DNA from: Planctomycetota bacterium
Lineage (GTDB): Bacteria > Planctomycetota > SZUA-567 > H5-PLA8
Length of the DNA: 64,000 nt
Assembly (NCBI GenBank): GCA_027493525.1
Contig: JAOSKN010000001.1
Location: forward strand, 930,001-994,000
Direction: 5' to 3'
In this document: one piece after another, positions 27,729-35,993 of the stretch
Position numbering within the stretch: position 1 is the stretch's first letter
How the letters are laid out: each line of letters opens with the position of its first letter
Translations under genes and position numbers: made by a program
Notes under the pieces: generated by a model
The model's database searches: none
What the model was told of the DNA's origin: nothing
The model's input: the letters and a program-made list of their open reading frames with translations, nothing else

Positions 27729-28910
27729 TCAGGCCACGCCGGCTTGCAGCGCCGGCGGCTTGGGCGTGCGGCGCTCGTGGTCCGTGCCAGACGGCGGCTT
27801 GGGAAATTTCTTCCGATCGACGAGCTTGAGCAGCCGGTCGATGACCTCGGCGGCGGCTTCTGGCCGGGCGAGGTCGAAAGCGGCCTGCGCCATGCGGCGG
27901 CGGCGTTCGGGCTGCCGCAGCGTATCGACGACGCGCTGGACGAAACGTTCGGCCTCCAGGTTTTTCTGGTCGAGGAGCCACGCCGCGCCCGCGCGCGAGA
28001 AGACGCGGGCGTTGTGAAACTGGTGGTCATCTGCGGCGTGCGGATACGGGACGAGGAGCGAAGGCAGCGCGAAGGCGGCGATCTCGGCCAGCGAGGTGGC
28101 GCCCGCGCGCGCGAGCACGCAGTCGGCCTCGACGTAGAGTTCCTCCATGTTGTCGCAGAAGGGCAGCACGTGCCCGCGCACGCCGGCGGCGGCGAAGGCG
28201 GCCGCGGTCCGCGGTTCGTCCTCGCGCCCGGCTACGAGGATCACCTTCAGGCCGGGAAGCGCTTTGGAAAGTTTCGGCCAGGCCTTCACGACCAGATCGT
28301 TCAGGAACTGCGCGCCCTGGCTCCCGCCGAGCACCAGCAGCGTCGCGTCTTCGGGCGCGGGGCCTTCCTTCAGGTTGCGCGAGGCCGCAGTCCGCGCGGC
28401 GGCCGCGACGCGCTTGCGCAGCGGATTGCCCACCGGCTTTACCTTTCCCGGCGCGCGCAGGTAGGTTCCGGCCTCGGAGAACTGCACGCCAATCTCGTCG
28501 GCGAAGGCGGCGAGTTTCCGCGTGGTGCGCCCGGGGATCACGTTCTGTTCCATGAGCATGACGGGCAGCTCGATCCCCCACCCTGCGAGGACGGGGAGCG
28601 CCGAGGCGTAGCCGCCCAAGCCCACCACTGCGTCGGCGCCGAAACCCAGCAGCGCCCGGCGCGCGGCCAGGTAGCCGCGGCACATGCGGATGCTCTTCTG
28701 CGCGAAGTCGAGCGAGAAGATCCCACCCTTAAGCGAGGGCAAGAGCGTCAGGCGGTGCCCGTAGCGCGGGAGCACGCGCTGTTCCATCCCGCCTTCGGCG
28801 CCCAGAAAGAGCACCGCGTGGTCCGCGCCGCGCCCGAGCAGGTCCTCGGCCAGCGCCAGCCCGGGGAAGAGGTGCCCGCCGGTCCCACCGGCGGCAATCG
28901 CGAGTCGCAT
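27729..28910 (-). CDS. murG: UDP-GlcNAc:lipid I N-acetylglucosaminyltransferase
   Basis: The GT-B enzyme converts lipid I to lipid II on the inner face of the cytoplasmic membrane. The lipid-binding loop GGTGGH is at 8-13, a second Gly-rich loop GLGGYAS follows near residue 97, and LLVLGGSQGAQFLN opens the C-terminal domain. The donor-site stretch ARAGATSLAEI and the VPYPHAADDHQ segment are in place. I chose the ATG at 28910, since AAGGAG lies nine bases upstream. A 25-residue basic, Pro-rich tail extends beyond the usual end. ftsW and mraY lie upstream on the same strand, with a GxxExxY gene between. Confidence 0.95.
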   Translation of the reverse strand: MRLAIAAGGTGGHLFPGLALAEDLLGRGADHAVLFLGAEGGMEQRVLPRYGHRLTLLPSLKGGIFSLDFAQKSIRMCRGYLAARRALLGFGADAVVGLGGYASALPVLAGWGIELPVMLMEQNVIPGRTTRKLAAFADEIGVQFSEAGTYLRAPGKVKPVGNPLRKRVAAAARTAASRNLKEGPAPEDATLLVLGGSQGAQFLNDLVVKAWPKLSKALPGLKVILVAGREDEPRTAAAFAAAGVRGHVLPFCDNMEELYVEADCVLARAGATSLAEIAAFALPSLLVPYPHAADDHQFHNARVFSRAGAAWLLDQKNLEAERFVQRVVDTLRQPERRRRMAQAAFDLARPEAAAEVIDRLLKLVDRKKFPKPPSGTDHERRTPKPPALQAGVA

Positions 28911-28933
28911 GGTCGAACTCCTTAAAGGCAACG

Positions 28934-28975
28934 GCTCACCACAGAGGCACAGGGATCGCAGAGGACCGCAGAGAA
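28934..28975. repeat. CACAGAGG tract, right of murG
   Basis: ACCACAGAGGCACAGGG followed by GCAGAGGACCGCAGAGAAC. With its inverted counterpart at about 29375-29424 it brackets the GxxExxY gene. Confidence 0.6.
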
Positions 28976-29371
28976 CTACTTCCTGAAGTCCCTCCGGAAT
29001 CTTCGGATTCCACTTTTCAGCACGGGTACGTTGAAGTTAAGCAGCAGGCCCAGGTCCTTTCCTGTCAGTCGCAGGTAGGACAGGATCTGCGCCTCATGGA
29101 CAGGATGCAGTTCATCCAAAGCCTTCAGTTCCACCAGCACTTCCTGGGACACAAGCAAGTCCGCGCGAAGCGGCGTCTTCAGTTCAACTTCGCGGTATCG
29201 GATGGGCACCGGAACTTGTCGCTCAAACGCAAGTCCTCCGTGCTTCATCTCGATGCACATGGCTTCCTCGTAAACACTTTCGAGCAATCCTGGCCCCAAG
29301 CGCTTGTGCACTTCGATCGCGCAACCAATAATGCGACTGCTGATGGCGTTCAGTTGCTTGCTTGGCAGCAC
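28976..29371 (-). CDS. GxxExxY protein (PD-(D/E)xK-like)
   Basis: The 131-residue protein carries the naming motif GLLESVYEEAM (residues 28-38) and a later LVELKALDEL segment that resembles the E-x-K end of a PD-(D/E)xK nuclease core. The GTG at 29371 is preceded by GAGGAAGAG. Family members are short, widespread and usually orphan; a nuclease activity is suspected, not shown. It sits between ftsW and murG, breaking a normally tight pair, and is flanked on both sides by CACAGAG-type tracts in opposite orientation, which suggests it arrived as a small cassette. Confidence 0.82.
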   Translation of the reverse strand: MLPSKQLNAISSRIIGCAIEVHKRLGPGLLESVYEEAMCIEMKHGGLAFERQVPVPIRYREVELKTPLRADLLVSQEVLVELKALDELHPVHEAQILSYLRLTGKDLGLLLNFNVPVLKSGIRRFRRDFRK

Positions 29372-29374
29372 CTG

Positions 29375-29424
29375 TCTCTTCCTCTGTGGCCCTCTGCATA
29401 CTTTGTGTCTCTGTGGTAAAGCCG
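29375..29424. repeat. CACAGAGA tract (inverted copy) between ftsW and the GxxExxY gene
   Basis: On the minus strand the sequence reads TACCACAGAGACACAAAG and then CAGAGGGCCACAGAGGAAGAG. The last part supplies the ribosome-binding site of the GxxExxY gene. Confidence 0.6.
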
Positions 29425-30582
29425 TTACGACATTCGCGCCTTCAGGGAACTGCCCCCGCGCGGGGTCGCGCCAAGTTCGCGCGGGGCTTCCTCCGCCGCC
29501 GGGTGCGCGGCGATGTTGAGCAGCACGCCGATGGCGAAGAGGGTCACCACGAGCGAGCTGCCGCCATAGCTGATCAGCGGGAGCGCGATGCCCTTCGTGG
29601 GCATGCTGCGCGTGACAACGGCGATGTTCAGCGCGGCCTGCAGGCCGATGGTGAGCGTCACGCCCACGGCCAGCAGGCTGCCCAGCAGGTCCGGCGCCTT
29701 CCGCGCAACGCGCCAGCCCTGCCAGACGAAGGCCGCGAAGCAGCCGAGCACCAGCAGCGTGCCGAGCAGGCCGAGTTCCTCGCCGACCAGCGCGAGAATG
29801 AAATCGTTGTGCGCCTCCGGCAGGAAAAGCAGCTTCGAGTGTCCCTGACCGAGCCCCTGGCCCCACACGCCGCCGCTGCCCTGCGCGACCAGCGCCTGGT
29901 GAACCTGATAGCCGCGCCCGAGCGGATCGGGCTCGCCCGCGAAGAACTCCACGATCCGGTCGCGCGCATAGCCCAGCTTGTTCCAGGCCAGGAAGGCGGC
30001 CGCCGGCAGCGCGGCCAGCAGAAACGGCAGCGCGTGGAGCAGGCGCACGCCGGCGACGAAGAGCATCGCGCAGAGCACCGCGGTCATCAGCGCCGCCGTG
30101 CCCAGGTCGGGCTCCAGCGCGATCAGCCCCACGGGCACGCCGACCAGGGCGAGTGCGGGGAGCAGCCCGTGCTTCAGCGTGCGCAGCCGCTCGCCGCGCG
30201 TCGCCGCCCAGGCGGCCGTGCCCAGCACCAGCAGGATCTTGGCGGCCTCCGAGGGCTGGAAGGTGATCGAACCGAAACGGAACCAGCGCCGCGCGCCGTT
30301 GATCCGTTCGCCCAGCCCAGGCGCCAGGACCGCCGCCAGCAGGAGCACGGCCAGCGCGAGCCAGACCTTCCAGGGCCGCGCGAGCGCGTGGTAGTCGAAG
30401 AGGCTCCCCACGGCCAGCGCGAGGCAGCCCGCGAGCAGGTAGACGCAGTGCCGTTCGAGGAAGAACGTGGGCGTGCCGAAGCGCTGCTCGGCCACGACGA
30501 AGCTCGCGCTGTAAACCATCACGATCCCGACGGCCAACAACACGCCGGTGAGGATCAGCAGGTTGCGGCGAGCGTCTTCCAT
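29425..30582 (-). CDS. ftsW: SEDS-family peptidoglycan glycosyltransferase FtsW
   Basis: The 385-residue integral membrane protein has about ten helices. Family signatures include GARRWFRFGSITFQPSE, EPDLGTAAL, the HSKLLFLPEAHNDFILA loop with its catalytic-type Asp, and GIALPLISYGGSSLV near the end. SEDS proteins polymerise lipid II, with FtsW doing so at the division septum. Genomic position between mraY and murG supports FtsW over RodA. Its class B PBP partner (ftsI) is not in the window. The gap to mraY contains an inverted heptad hairpin. Confidence 0.93.
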   Translation of the reverse strand: MEDARRNLLILTGVLLAVGIVMVYSASFVVAEQRFGTPTFFLERHCVYLLAGCLALAVGSLFDYHALARPWKVWLALAVLLLAAVLAPGLGERINGARRWFRFGSITFQPSEAAKILLVLGTAAWAATRGERLRTLKHGLLPALALVGVPVGLIALEPDLGTAALMTAVLCAMLFVAGVRLLHALPFLLAALPAAAFLAWNKLGYARDRIVEFFAGEPDPLGRGYQVHQALVAQGSGGVWGQGLGQGHSKLLFLPEAHNDFILALVGEELGLLGTLLVLGCFAAFVWQGWRVARKAPDLLGSLLAVGVTLTIGLQAALNIAVVTRSMPTKGIALPLISYGGSSLVVTLFAIGVLLNIAAHPAAEEAPRELGATPRGGSSLKARMS

Positions 30583-30639
30583 TAGCGGTTCCAGGTTCTA
30601 CTCACGCCACGGTCCATTGGCGGCGCAACTGTCGAATTC

Positions 30640-30716
30640 AAGGATGAAAGATGAAATAGGAAGGATGAAGGATTACTGGGGCCTCTTCATGCTTCATACT
30701 TCAGATTTCATCCTTC
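30640..30716. repeat. Inverted heptad hairpin (GGATGAA...TTCATCC)
   Basis: The left arm (30640-30673) is built of GGATGAA-type 7-base units and the right arm (30684-30716) of TTCATAC-type units, which are its reverse complement, so the tract can fold into a long imperfect hairpin. A second example is at 49804-49881. It lies between mraY and ftsW and ends just short of the mraY stop. Confidence 0.65.
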
Positions 30717-30725
30717 CCCCAGCAA

Positions 30726-31820
30726 TTACACTCGCAGTGTCGCGATGCTGAAAACGGCCAGCAGCACCGAGACGATGAAGAAGCGGCTGACGATCTTGGT
30801 TTCGGGCCAACCGACCTTCTCGAAGTGATGATGCAGCGGCGCGATGCGGAAGACGCGGCGCCCGAACCAGCGGAAGCTGGCGATCTGGATCAGCACCGAG
30901 AGCGCCTCGATCACGAAGACCCCGCCGACGAGGACCAGCATCAGTTCCTGCTTGATCGAGAGCGAGACGAGGCCGACCAGGCCGCCGAGCGCCAGCGAAC
31001 CGGTGTCGCCCATGAAGACCTCGGCCGGATGCGCGTTGAACCAGAGAAAGCCCAGGCAGGCGCCGGCGAGCGCCGCGCAGATCACCGCGAGTTCCTCCGC
31101 GCCGGCCACGCGGGGCACCGCGAGATGGTGCGCCATAGTCGCGTGCCCGGCGAAGTACGCCATCAGCCCGAAGGCCACGGCCACCGTGATCGTGCACAGG
31201 GTCGCCAGGCCGTCGAGGCCGTCGGTGAGGTTGACCGCGTTCGAGGATGCCGTCAGGACCACGCCGGCCCAGAGCAGGTAAGCGTAACCCAGCGCCGGGT
31301 ACAGGGCCGCGTCCACGAAGGGAATCGCCACCACCCCGCGCTGCGCGGAGGGGCCGTACTCGTAGAGCAGGAAGCCCACGCCCAGCCCGATCAGGGCCTG
31401 CAGTACGAGCTTCTCCTTGATCGTCAGGCCCTTCTCCTTCGCGCGCGTCAGCTTGATCCAGTCGTCGTAGAAGCCGACCAGCGCCAGGGCCAGCATGGTG
31501 AAGAAGGCCAGCGGGACGAAGACCACGTCGCAGCGCGCGAAGAGCGCGACGGCGAAGAGCGTGCTCCCGACCAGGATCACGCCGCCCATCGTCGGCGTGC
31601 CGGACTTGACCGCGTGCTTCTGCGCGATGAACTCGGAATCGGACTTGGTGGTGTTTTCGCCGAATTTCTTGCGCCGCAGGAACGCGATCACGTGCGGGCC
31701 GAGCGTCACGCAGACGACGAAGGCGAAGAGCGCGGCGAAGGCCGCGCGGAAGGTGACGGCCTTGAAGACCGCCAGGAACCCGAACCCCTCCCCCGCGAGC
31801 TGATGCAGGTAGTAGAACAC
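30726..31820 (-). CDS. mraY: Phospho-N-acetylmuramoyl-pentapeptide transferase
   Basis: The 364-residue, ten-helix enzyme makes lipid I from UDP-MurNAc-pentapeptide and undecaprenyl phosphate. The catalytic acids are visible in LVGFYDDWIK and NLTDGLDGLA, the FMGDTGSLALGG segment follows, and the C-terminal APLHHHFEKVGWPE His-motif is intact. The KSGTPTMGG pentapeptide-site loop is near the N-terminus. The start is GTG at 31820, with GGAG upstream. In most dcw clusters murD separates mraY from ftsW; here a hairpin repeat takes that place. It is divergent from murC. Confidence 0.96.
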   Translation of the reverse strand: MFYYLHQLAGEGFGFLAVFKAVTFRAAFAALFAFVVCVTLGPHVIAFLRRKKFGENTTKSDSEFIAQKHAVKSGTPTMGGVILVGSTLFAVALFARCDVVFVPLAFFTMLALALVGFYDDWIKLTRAKEKGLTIKEKLVLQALIGLGVGFLLYEYGPSAQRGVVAIPFVDAALYPALGYAYLLWAGVVLTASSNAVNLTDGLDGLATLCTITVAVAFGLMAYFAGHATMAHHLAVPRVAGAEELAVICAALAGACLGFLWFNAHPAEVFMGDTGSLALGGLVGLVSLSIKQELMLVLVGGVFVIEALSVLIQIASFRWFGRRVFRIAPLHHHFEKVGWPETKIVSRFFIVSVLLAVFSIATLRV

Positions 31821-32110
31821 GCAGGCGTCTCCGGCCGCAGGTCTGCCCCATCTATGGGTATCGGCGCCTTTTCGGCACGCTTAACGTTTTCCATACTGGG
31901 AAGTTAGATCAGGGCGCGAGCGCTCGGGCGTTTTCCGGCGCGCGCTCCGGACGGCGCCGCGCGGCCGGAGGGCGCCCGAGCCGCAAAACGCAGTCCACGA
32001 AGCGACTTGCAACCTAAAGCGGGGCCGAAAAAACGCCGATCTTTTCTCATGGAGCGGCGCGCCGCGCCGCCGCCCCAGACCCGCCCGGCCTTGGAACGCG
32101 AGACCCCCGC
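31821..32110. other. Divergent mraY/murC promoter region
   Basis: These 290 bases must hold promoters for both halves of the split dcw cluster. The sequence is GC-rich with several ACGCGAG/GCGCGC stretches; I cannot assign -35/-10 boxes with confidence. A GGGGCCGAAAAAACGC segment at about 32021-32037 is the only A-tract. Confidence 0.4.
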
Positions 32111-33598
32111 ATGCCCTCACCTCAGGTTCGGATCGGCTCACGAGCGCCGGCTTCCGGCTCGAGCACGCGGCTGGCCGCGTCGCTGGCCGGATTGAAGGTG
32201 CACTTCATGGGCGCGGGCGGGATCGGGATGAGCGCGCTGATGGAGCTGGCGCGCGCGCGCGGCGCGGAGGTCAGCGGCTGCGACGGCTGCGCGGGCGGGC
32301 AGGTCCCGCACCTGCGCGCCCAGGGGCTGCCCGTCGCCGTCGGCCACGATCCGTCCCACGCCGAGGCCTGCGACGTGCTGGTCTACAGCCCCGCGGTCCC
32401 CGACGACCACCCGGAACTGCTCCGCGCCCGCGCGCTGGGCAAGCCCGTCCATCCGCGCATGAGCATGCTGGGGCGTGTCGCGCGCAGCGGTCGCGTGATC
32501 GGCGTCACCGGCAGCCACGGCAAGACCACCATCACCTGGATGATCGCGCACCTGCTGCTCCATTCGGGGCGCGACCCGGACGTCCTGGTAGGCGGAGTCG
32601 TCGCGAGCCTGGGCAGCAACGTGCGCGTCGGGAAACCGGACGCCGCGGGCCTGCGCGAGCTGGTCCTCGAGGTGGACGAGTCGGACAACCGGCTGCACGA
32701 GATCCGCCCTTCCCTGCCGGTCGTGAGCAATATCGACAACGACCACCTGGAGCACTACGGCGGCCTGCGCGCGCTGGAAGCGGCGATCACGACCTACCTG
32801 GCCTCGGCGGGAGAAGGCGCGCGGCGCGACGAGGCCGCGGCGCTCATCGGCTGCGGCGACGACCCGCGCGTGCGCGCGGCGCTGGAGATGGCCGTGCTCC
32901 AGTCGGGGCTCCCGATGTTCGATTACGGGTTCGAAGCGGAGCGGACGGTGCGTGGCGAAAACGTCCGCTCCGAGGGCATGCGCGTGCGCTTCGACGCGCG
33001 CGGCCCGTTCGGGACGTGGCGCGGCATCGAGCTGCCCATGCCCGGCGCGCATAACGCCCTGAACGCGCTGGCGGCGCTGAGCGTCGGCTGGCGGCTGGGG
33101 CTGGGCGAGGACGCGGTCCGCGCGGCGCTGGCCTGCTGCGAGCGCGTCGGGCGGCGCTTCGAAGTCAAGGGCGAGGTTGCCGGCGTCCGCGTCGTCGACG
33201 ACTATGGGCACCACCCCGCCGAACTGGCCGTGACGCTGCGCGCGGCGCGGGACACGTCCGCGGGACGCGTGGCGGTCCTTTTTCAGCCGCACCGCTACAC
33301 GCGCACGCAGGCGCTGCTGGACGAGTTCGCGCGCGTGCTGGCCGAAGGCGGCGCGGAGGCGGTCCTCCTGCTGCCGGTCTACGCGGCCAGCGAGGCGCCC
33401 ATCGCGGGGGCCGACCACGCGAGCCTCGCCGCGCGGCTGCGCGCGCGCGGCCACGCCTGCGCCGAGGCCCTGGACGGCCTCGACGCGGCCGTCGAGCGGC
33501 TCGCGGCGTGGGCGCGCCCAGGCGACACCGTCCTGGTGCAGGGCGCCGGCGACGTCACCGAGGCCGCGCCGCTGCTGCTGGAGCGGCTTCGCCGATAA
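32111..33598 (+). CDS. murC: UDP-N-acetylmuramate-L-alanine ligase
   Basis: The 495-residue Mur ligase adds L-Ala to UDP-MurNAc. The N-terminal UDP-binding loop VHFMGAGGIGMSALM (30-44) and the ATP loop GVTGSHGKTTITWM (131-144) are intact, followed by EVDESDNRL, SNIDNDHLEHYGG, and the MurC-specific VVDDYGHHPAEL and FQPHRYTRT motifs. The first 28 residues are a non-conserved leader; a later start is possible but no better codon is evident. First gene of the plus-strand half of the cluster. Confidence 0.95.
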   Translation: MPSPQVRIGSRAPASGSSTRLAASLAGLKVHFMGAGGIGMSALMELARARGAEVSGCDGCAGGQVPHLRAQGLPVAVGHDPSHAEACDVLVYSPAVPDDHPELLRARALGKPVHPRMSMLGRVARSGRVIGVTGSHGKTTITWMIAHLLLHSGRDPDVLVGGVVASLGSNVRVGKPDAAGLRELVLEVDESDNRLHEIRPSLPVVSNIDNDHLEHYGGLRALEAAITTYLASAGEGARRDEAAALIGCGDDPRVRAALEMAVLQSGLPMFDYGFEAERTVRGENVRSEGMRVRFDARGPFGTWRGIELPMPGAHNALNALAALSVGWRLGLGEDAVRAALACCERVGRRFEVKGEVAGVRVVDDYGHHPAELAVTLRAARDTSAGRVAVLFQPHRYTRTQALLDEFARVLAEGGAEAVLLLPVYAASEAPIAGADHASLAARLRARGHACAEALDGLDAAVERLAAWARPGDTVLVQGAGDVTEAAPLLLERLRR

Positions 33599-33627
33599 CT
33601 CCGCGACCCACGGACGAGTCGCGCCGC

Positions 33628-33796
33628 TTAGAGTGCGTCCGAAACGTCTCGCGGCCGTCTTCGGGCGGCGGGCTTCGCGATGCGTCGTTGGCCTCCTTGC
33701 CGTGGGCTCGTCCCGATACGGCTTGTTCGGCCGCCTCGCCTCGCTTGCCCGGCGCTCCGAAGCCGCCTCGCGATCCGGTTTAAGGACGCACTCTTA
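33628..33796. mobile_element. MITE-like insertion between murC and murB
   Basis: GAGTGCGTCC (33631-33640) and its reverse complement GGACGCACTC (33784-33793) bound a segment of about 163 bases with no coding capacity. The trinucleotide TTA flanks both ends (33628-33630 and 33794-33796), as expected for a TNA target duplication of IS5-group transposition. The internal sequence is CGTC/GACG-rich. It is probably a non-autonomous derivative of an IS5-like element. Confidence 0.6.
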
Positions 33797-33887
33797 TTCG
33801 CAAGTTTCCCGCCTTTCGACCCGATACCCGAACAGGCGCCGGCTTGCGCCGCGGCCTCTCCGTTGCTCCGAGGGCGGTTCACACGCC

Positions 33888-34802
33888 ATGCGCTGGTATC
33901 GCGGCTACGAATCTCAGGTCGAAGAAGACGCCCTGCTGGCCGCGCGGACGGCCTACAAGGTCGGCGGGCCGGCGCGCTGGTACGTGCAGCCGCACGACGA
34001 GACGACGCTGGCGGCGCTGCTGCGGCGCGCGGCCGACCGGCGCCTGCCCGTGCACGTCCTGGGCGGCGGCACGAACCTGCTCGTGGCCGACGGCGGCGTG
34101 GACGGCGCGGTGATCCGCCTGCCGCTGCGCGGCTTCGCGCGGATCGAACGGCAGGGGACCCGGCTGACGGTCGGCGCGGGCTTCAGCCTGCCGCGGCTGG
34201 TGAAGTGGAGCCTCGCGCAGGGCCTGGCCGGTCTGGAGTGCCTCGTCGGCGTGCCGGGTTCGGTGGGCGCGGCGCTGCGCATGAACGCCGGCGGCAAATA
34301 CGGGGAGCTCGGCGCGCGGGTGGTATCGGTCCGCGGCGTCGAGTGGGACGGCACGCCCTTCCGCTTCAACCGCGACGCCTGCGGCTTCCGTTACCGCGAC
34401 TCGGACCTCAAGGACCGCCTCGTCACCGCCTGCGAACTGGACCTGGAGCCGGCCGAGCCGCCGCACGGCGAGGCCCTGGTTCGCCGCATCATCGCCGAAA
34501 AGCGCGCCAGCCAGCCCCTCGACCGCCGCTCCGCCGGCTGCGTCTTCAAAAACCCCAAGCTTCCCGGCGTCCCGCCGGCGGGGAAAATGATCGACGAGCT
34601 GGGCCTAAAAGGGCTGCGCGTGGGCGGAGCGAGCGTCTCGACGCTGCACGCGAACTTCGTCGTCACCGACCGCTGGGCCACCGCGACGGACGTGCTCGGA
34701 CTGATTCGGCATATCCGCCGCCATGTGTATCGCGAACGCGGCGTGCAACTGGACCTTGAAATCGCCACGTGGGGGGTTCGTCAGGAAGAGTTGGCGGTCT
34801 AA
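33888..34802 (+). CDS. murB: UDP-N-acetylenolpyruvoylglucosamine reductase
   Basis: This 304-residue flavoenzyme reduces UDP-GlcNAc-enolpyruvate to UDP-MurNAc with NADPH. The FAD-binding segment HVLGGGTNLLVADGGVDG and LVGVPGSVGAALRMNAG are typical, as is the C-terminal LHANFV. The proton-donor motif reads RRSAGCVFKNP, so a Cys stands where many family members have Ser; this variant is known in other type II MurB proteins. I start at the ATG 33888; the frame extends upstream through the MITE-like element but that part is not conserved. Between murC and ddl, as in many clusters. Confidence 0.95.
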   Translation: MRWYRGYESQVEEDALLAARTAYKVGGPARWYVQPHDETTLAALLRRAADRRLPVHVLGGGTNLLVADGGVDGAVIRLPLRGFARIERQGTRLTVGAGFSLPRLVKWSLAQGLAGLECLVGVPGSVGAALRMNAGGKYGELGARVVSVRGVEWDGTPFRFNRDACGFRYRDSDLKDRLVTACELDLEPAEPPHGEALVRRIIAEKRASQPLDRRSAGCVFKNPKLPGVPPAGKMIDELGLKGLRVGGASVSTLHANFVVTDRWATATDVLGLIRHIRRHVYRERGVQLDLEIATWGVRQEELAV

Positions 34803-34806
34803 CGAC

Positions 34807-34829
34807 AGTTCCGAGTTCCGAGTTCCGAG
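34807..34829. repeat. GAGTTCC heptad tract after murB
   Basis: Three and a bit exact AGTTCCG/GAGTTCC units begin five bases after the murB stop codon. Confidence 0.7.
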
Positions 34830-34988
34830 AGACCCGCTCCGCGCCCCCTGCGCTGCCGCGGTGAAAACCGGGTTCCACGTGCGTTTTTTCCACAAAGCTC
34901 GCCCTACGTTTTGCCGAAACTCCGAATAGCCGTTCCCGGTCCCCCTCCGGGAGCGGCGCCATCACGCCCTTCCACGGAGGCCCGGACC

Positions 34989-35993
34989 ATGGCGACGATC
35001 GTGCGGCACGGCAGGCGCTTCAACTCGCGGGACCATTCCGATCCGCTGAACCACGCCGCCGTCGGGGTCCTCTACGGCGGGCCGTCCGCCGAGCGCGAGA
35101 TTTCGATGCAATCGGGCGATGCCGTCGCGACGGCGCTGGAGCAAGCCGGGCGGAACGTCCAGCGCGTGATCCTCGACGGCAGCTTCGACGCCAAGATGGC
35201 GCGCGGGCTGGGCATCGACGTGGCCTTCCTGGCGCTGCACGGCGAATTCGGCGAGGACGGGCGGATCCAGTTCATCCTCGAGCAGGCCGGCATCCCGTAT
35301 ACCGGCTCGGGGCCCGATGCCTCCGCGCAGGCCTTCGACAAAATGCTCGCCAAGCGCGCGTACGAGTCCCATGGCGTGCTGACCCCGGCATGGATGTGCT
35401 TCGACCGGGAGGAACTCGCGGCGATGGGCCCGCGCGCGCTGAACGACCTGGCCCCGCCGGTCGTGGTCAAGCCCGCCGCCTGCGGTTCGAGCCTGGGCGT
35501 GACGATCGTGCGGCACCCCGACCAGGCCCCCGCGGCGCTCAAGCTGGCCCTGGAATTCGGCGACAGCGTGCTGGTCGAGCGCTTCGTGCCGGGGCGCGAA
35601 GTGACCGTCGCGATCCTGGGCGATGAGCCGCTGCCCGTGGCGGAGCTGAAACTCCAGCGCGAGTTCTACGACTTCACCGCGAAGTACGAGGATGATGCGA
35701 CGCGGATCGTCTGCCCGGCCGAACTGAGCCGCGAGATGACCGCCCGCGCGCAGGCCTCGGCGCTCGCCGCCCACCAGGCCCTCGGCTGCTGCGACGTCTC
35801 CCGCACCGACCTGATCCTGGACGCCCACGGCCTGTTCTGGGTGCTTGAGACGAACACGCTTCCCGGCCTGACCAGCCACAGCCTGCTGCCCAAGGCCTGC
35901 GCGGAGGTCGGGACAAGCTTCCTGGAACTGGCCGAGTTCCTGTTAATCAAGGCCCTCGCCCGCGGCGCCGGGAAGGGCCGGCAGGCGGCCTGA
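34989..35993 (+). CDS. ddl: D-alanine-D-alanine ligase
   Basis: The 334-residue ATP-grasp enzyme makes the D-Ala-D-Ala dipeptide used by MurF. VGVLYGGPSAEREISMQSG is the N-terminal signature; ALHGEFGEDG, VVVKPAACGSSLGV (ATP lysine and Gly-rich loop), VERFVPGREVTVAI and the metal-binding ETNTLPGLTSHS follow in the right order. The ATG at 34989 has GGAGG 14 bases upstream. A 22-residue basic leader precedes the fold. The enzyme is complete and should be active. Confidence 0.95.
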   Translation: MATIVRHGRRFNSRDHSDPLNHAAVGVLYGGPSAEREISMQSGDAVATALEQAGRNVQRVILDGSFDAKMARGLGIDVAFLALHGEFGEDGRIQFILEQAGIPYTGSGPDASAQAFDKMLAKRAYESHGVLTPAWMCFDREELAAMGPRALNDLAPPVVVKPAACGSSLGVTIVRHPDQAPAALKLALEFGDSVLVERFVPGREVTVAILGDEPLPVAELKLQREFYDFTAKYEDDATRIVCPAELSREMTARAQASALAAHQALGCCDVSRTDLILDAHGLFWVLETNTLPGLTSHSLLPKACAEVGTSFLELAEFLLIKALARGAGKGRQAA

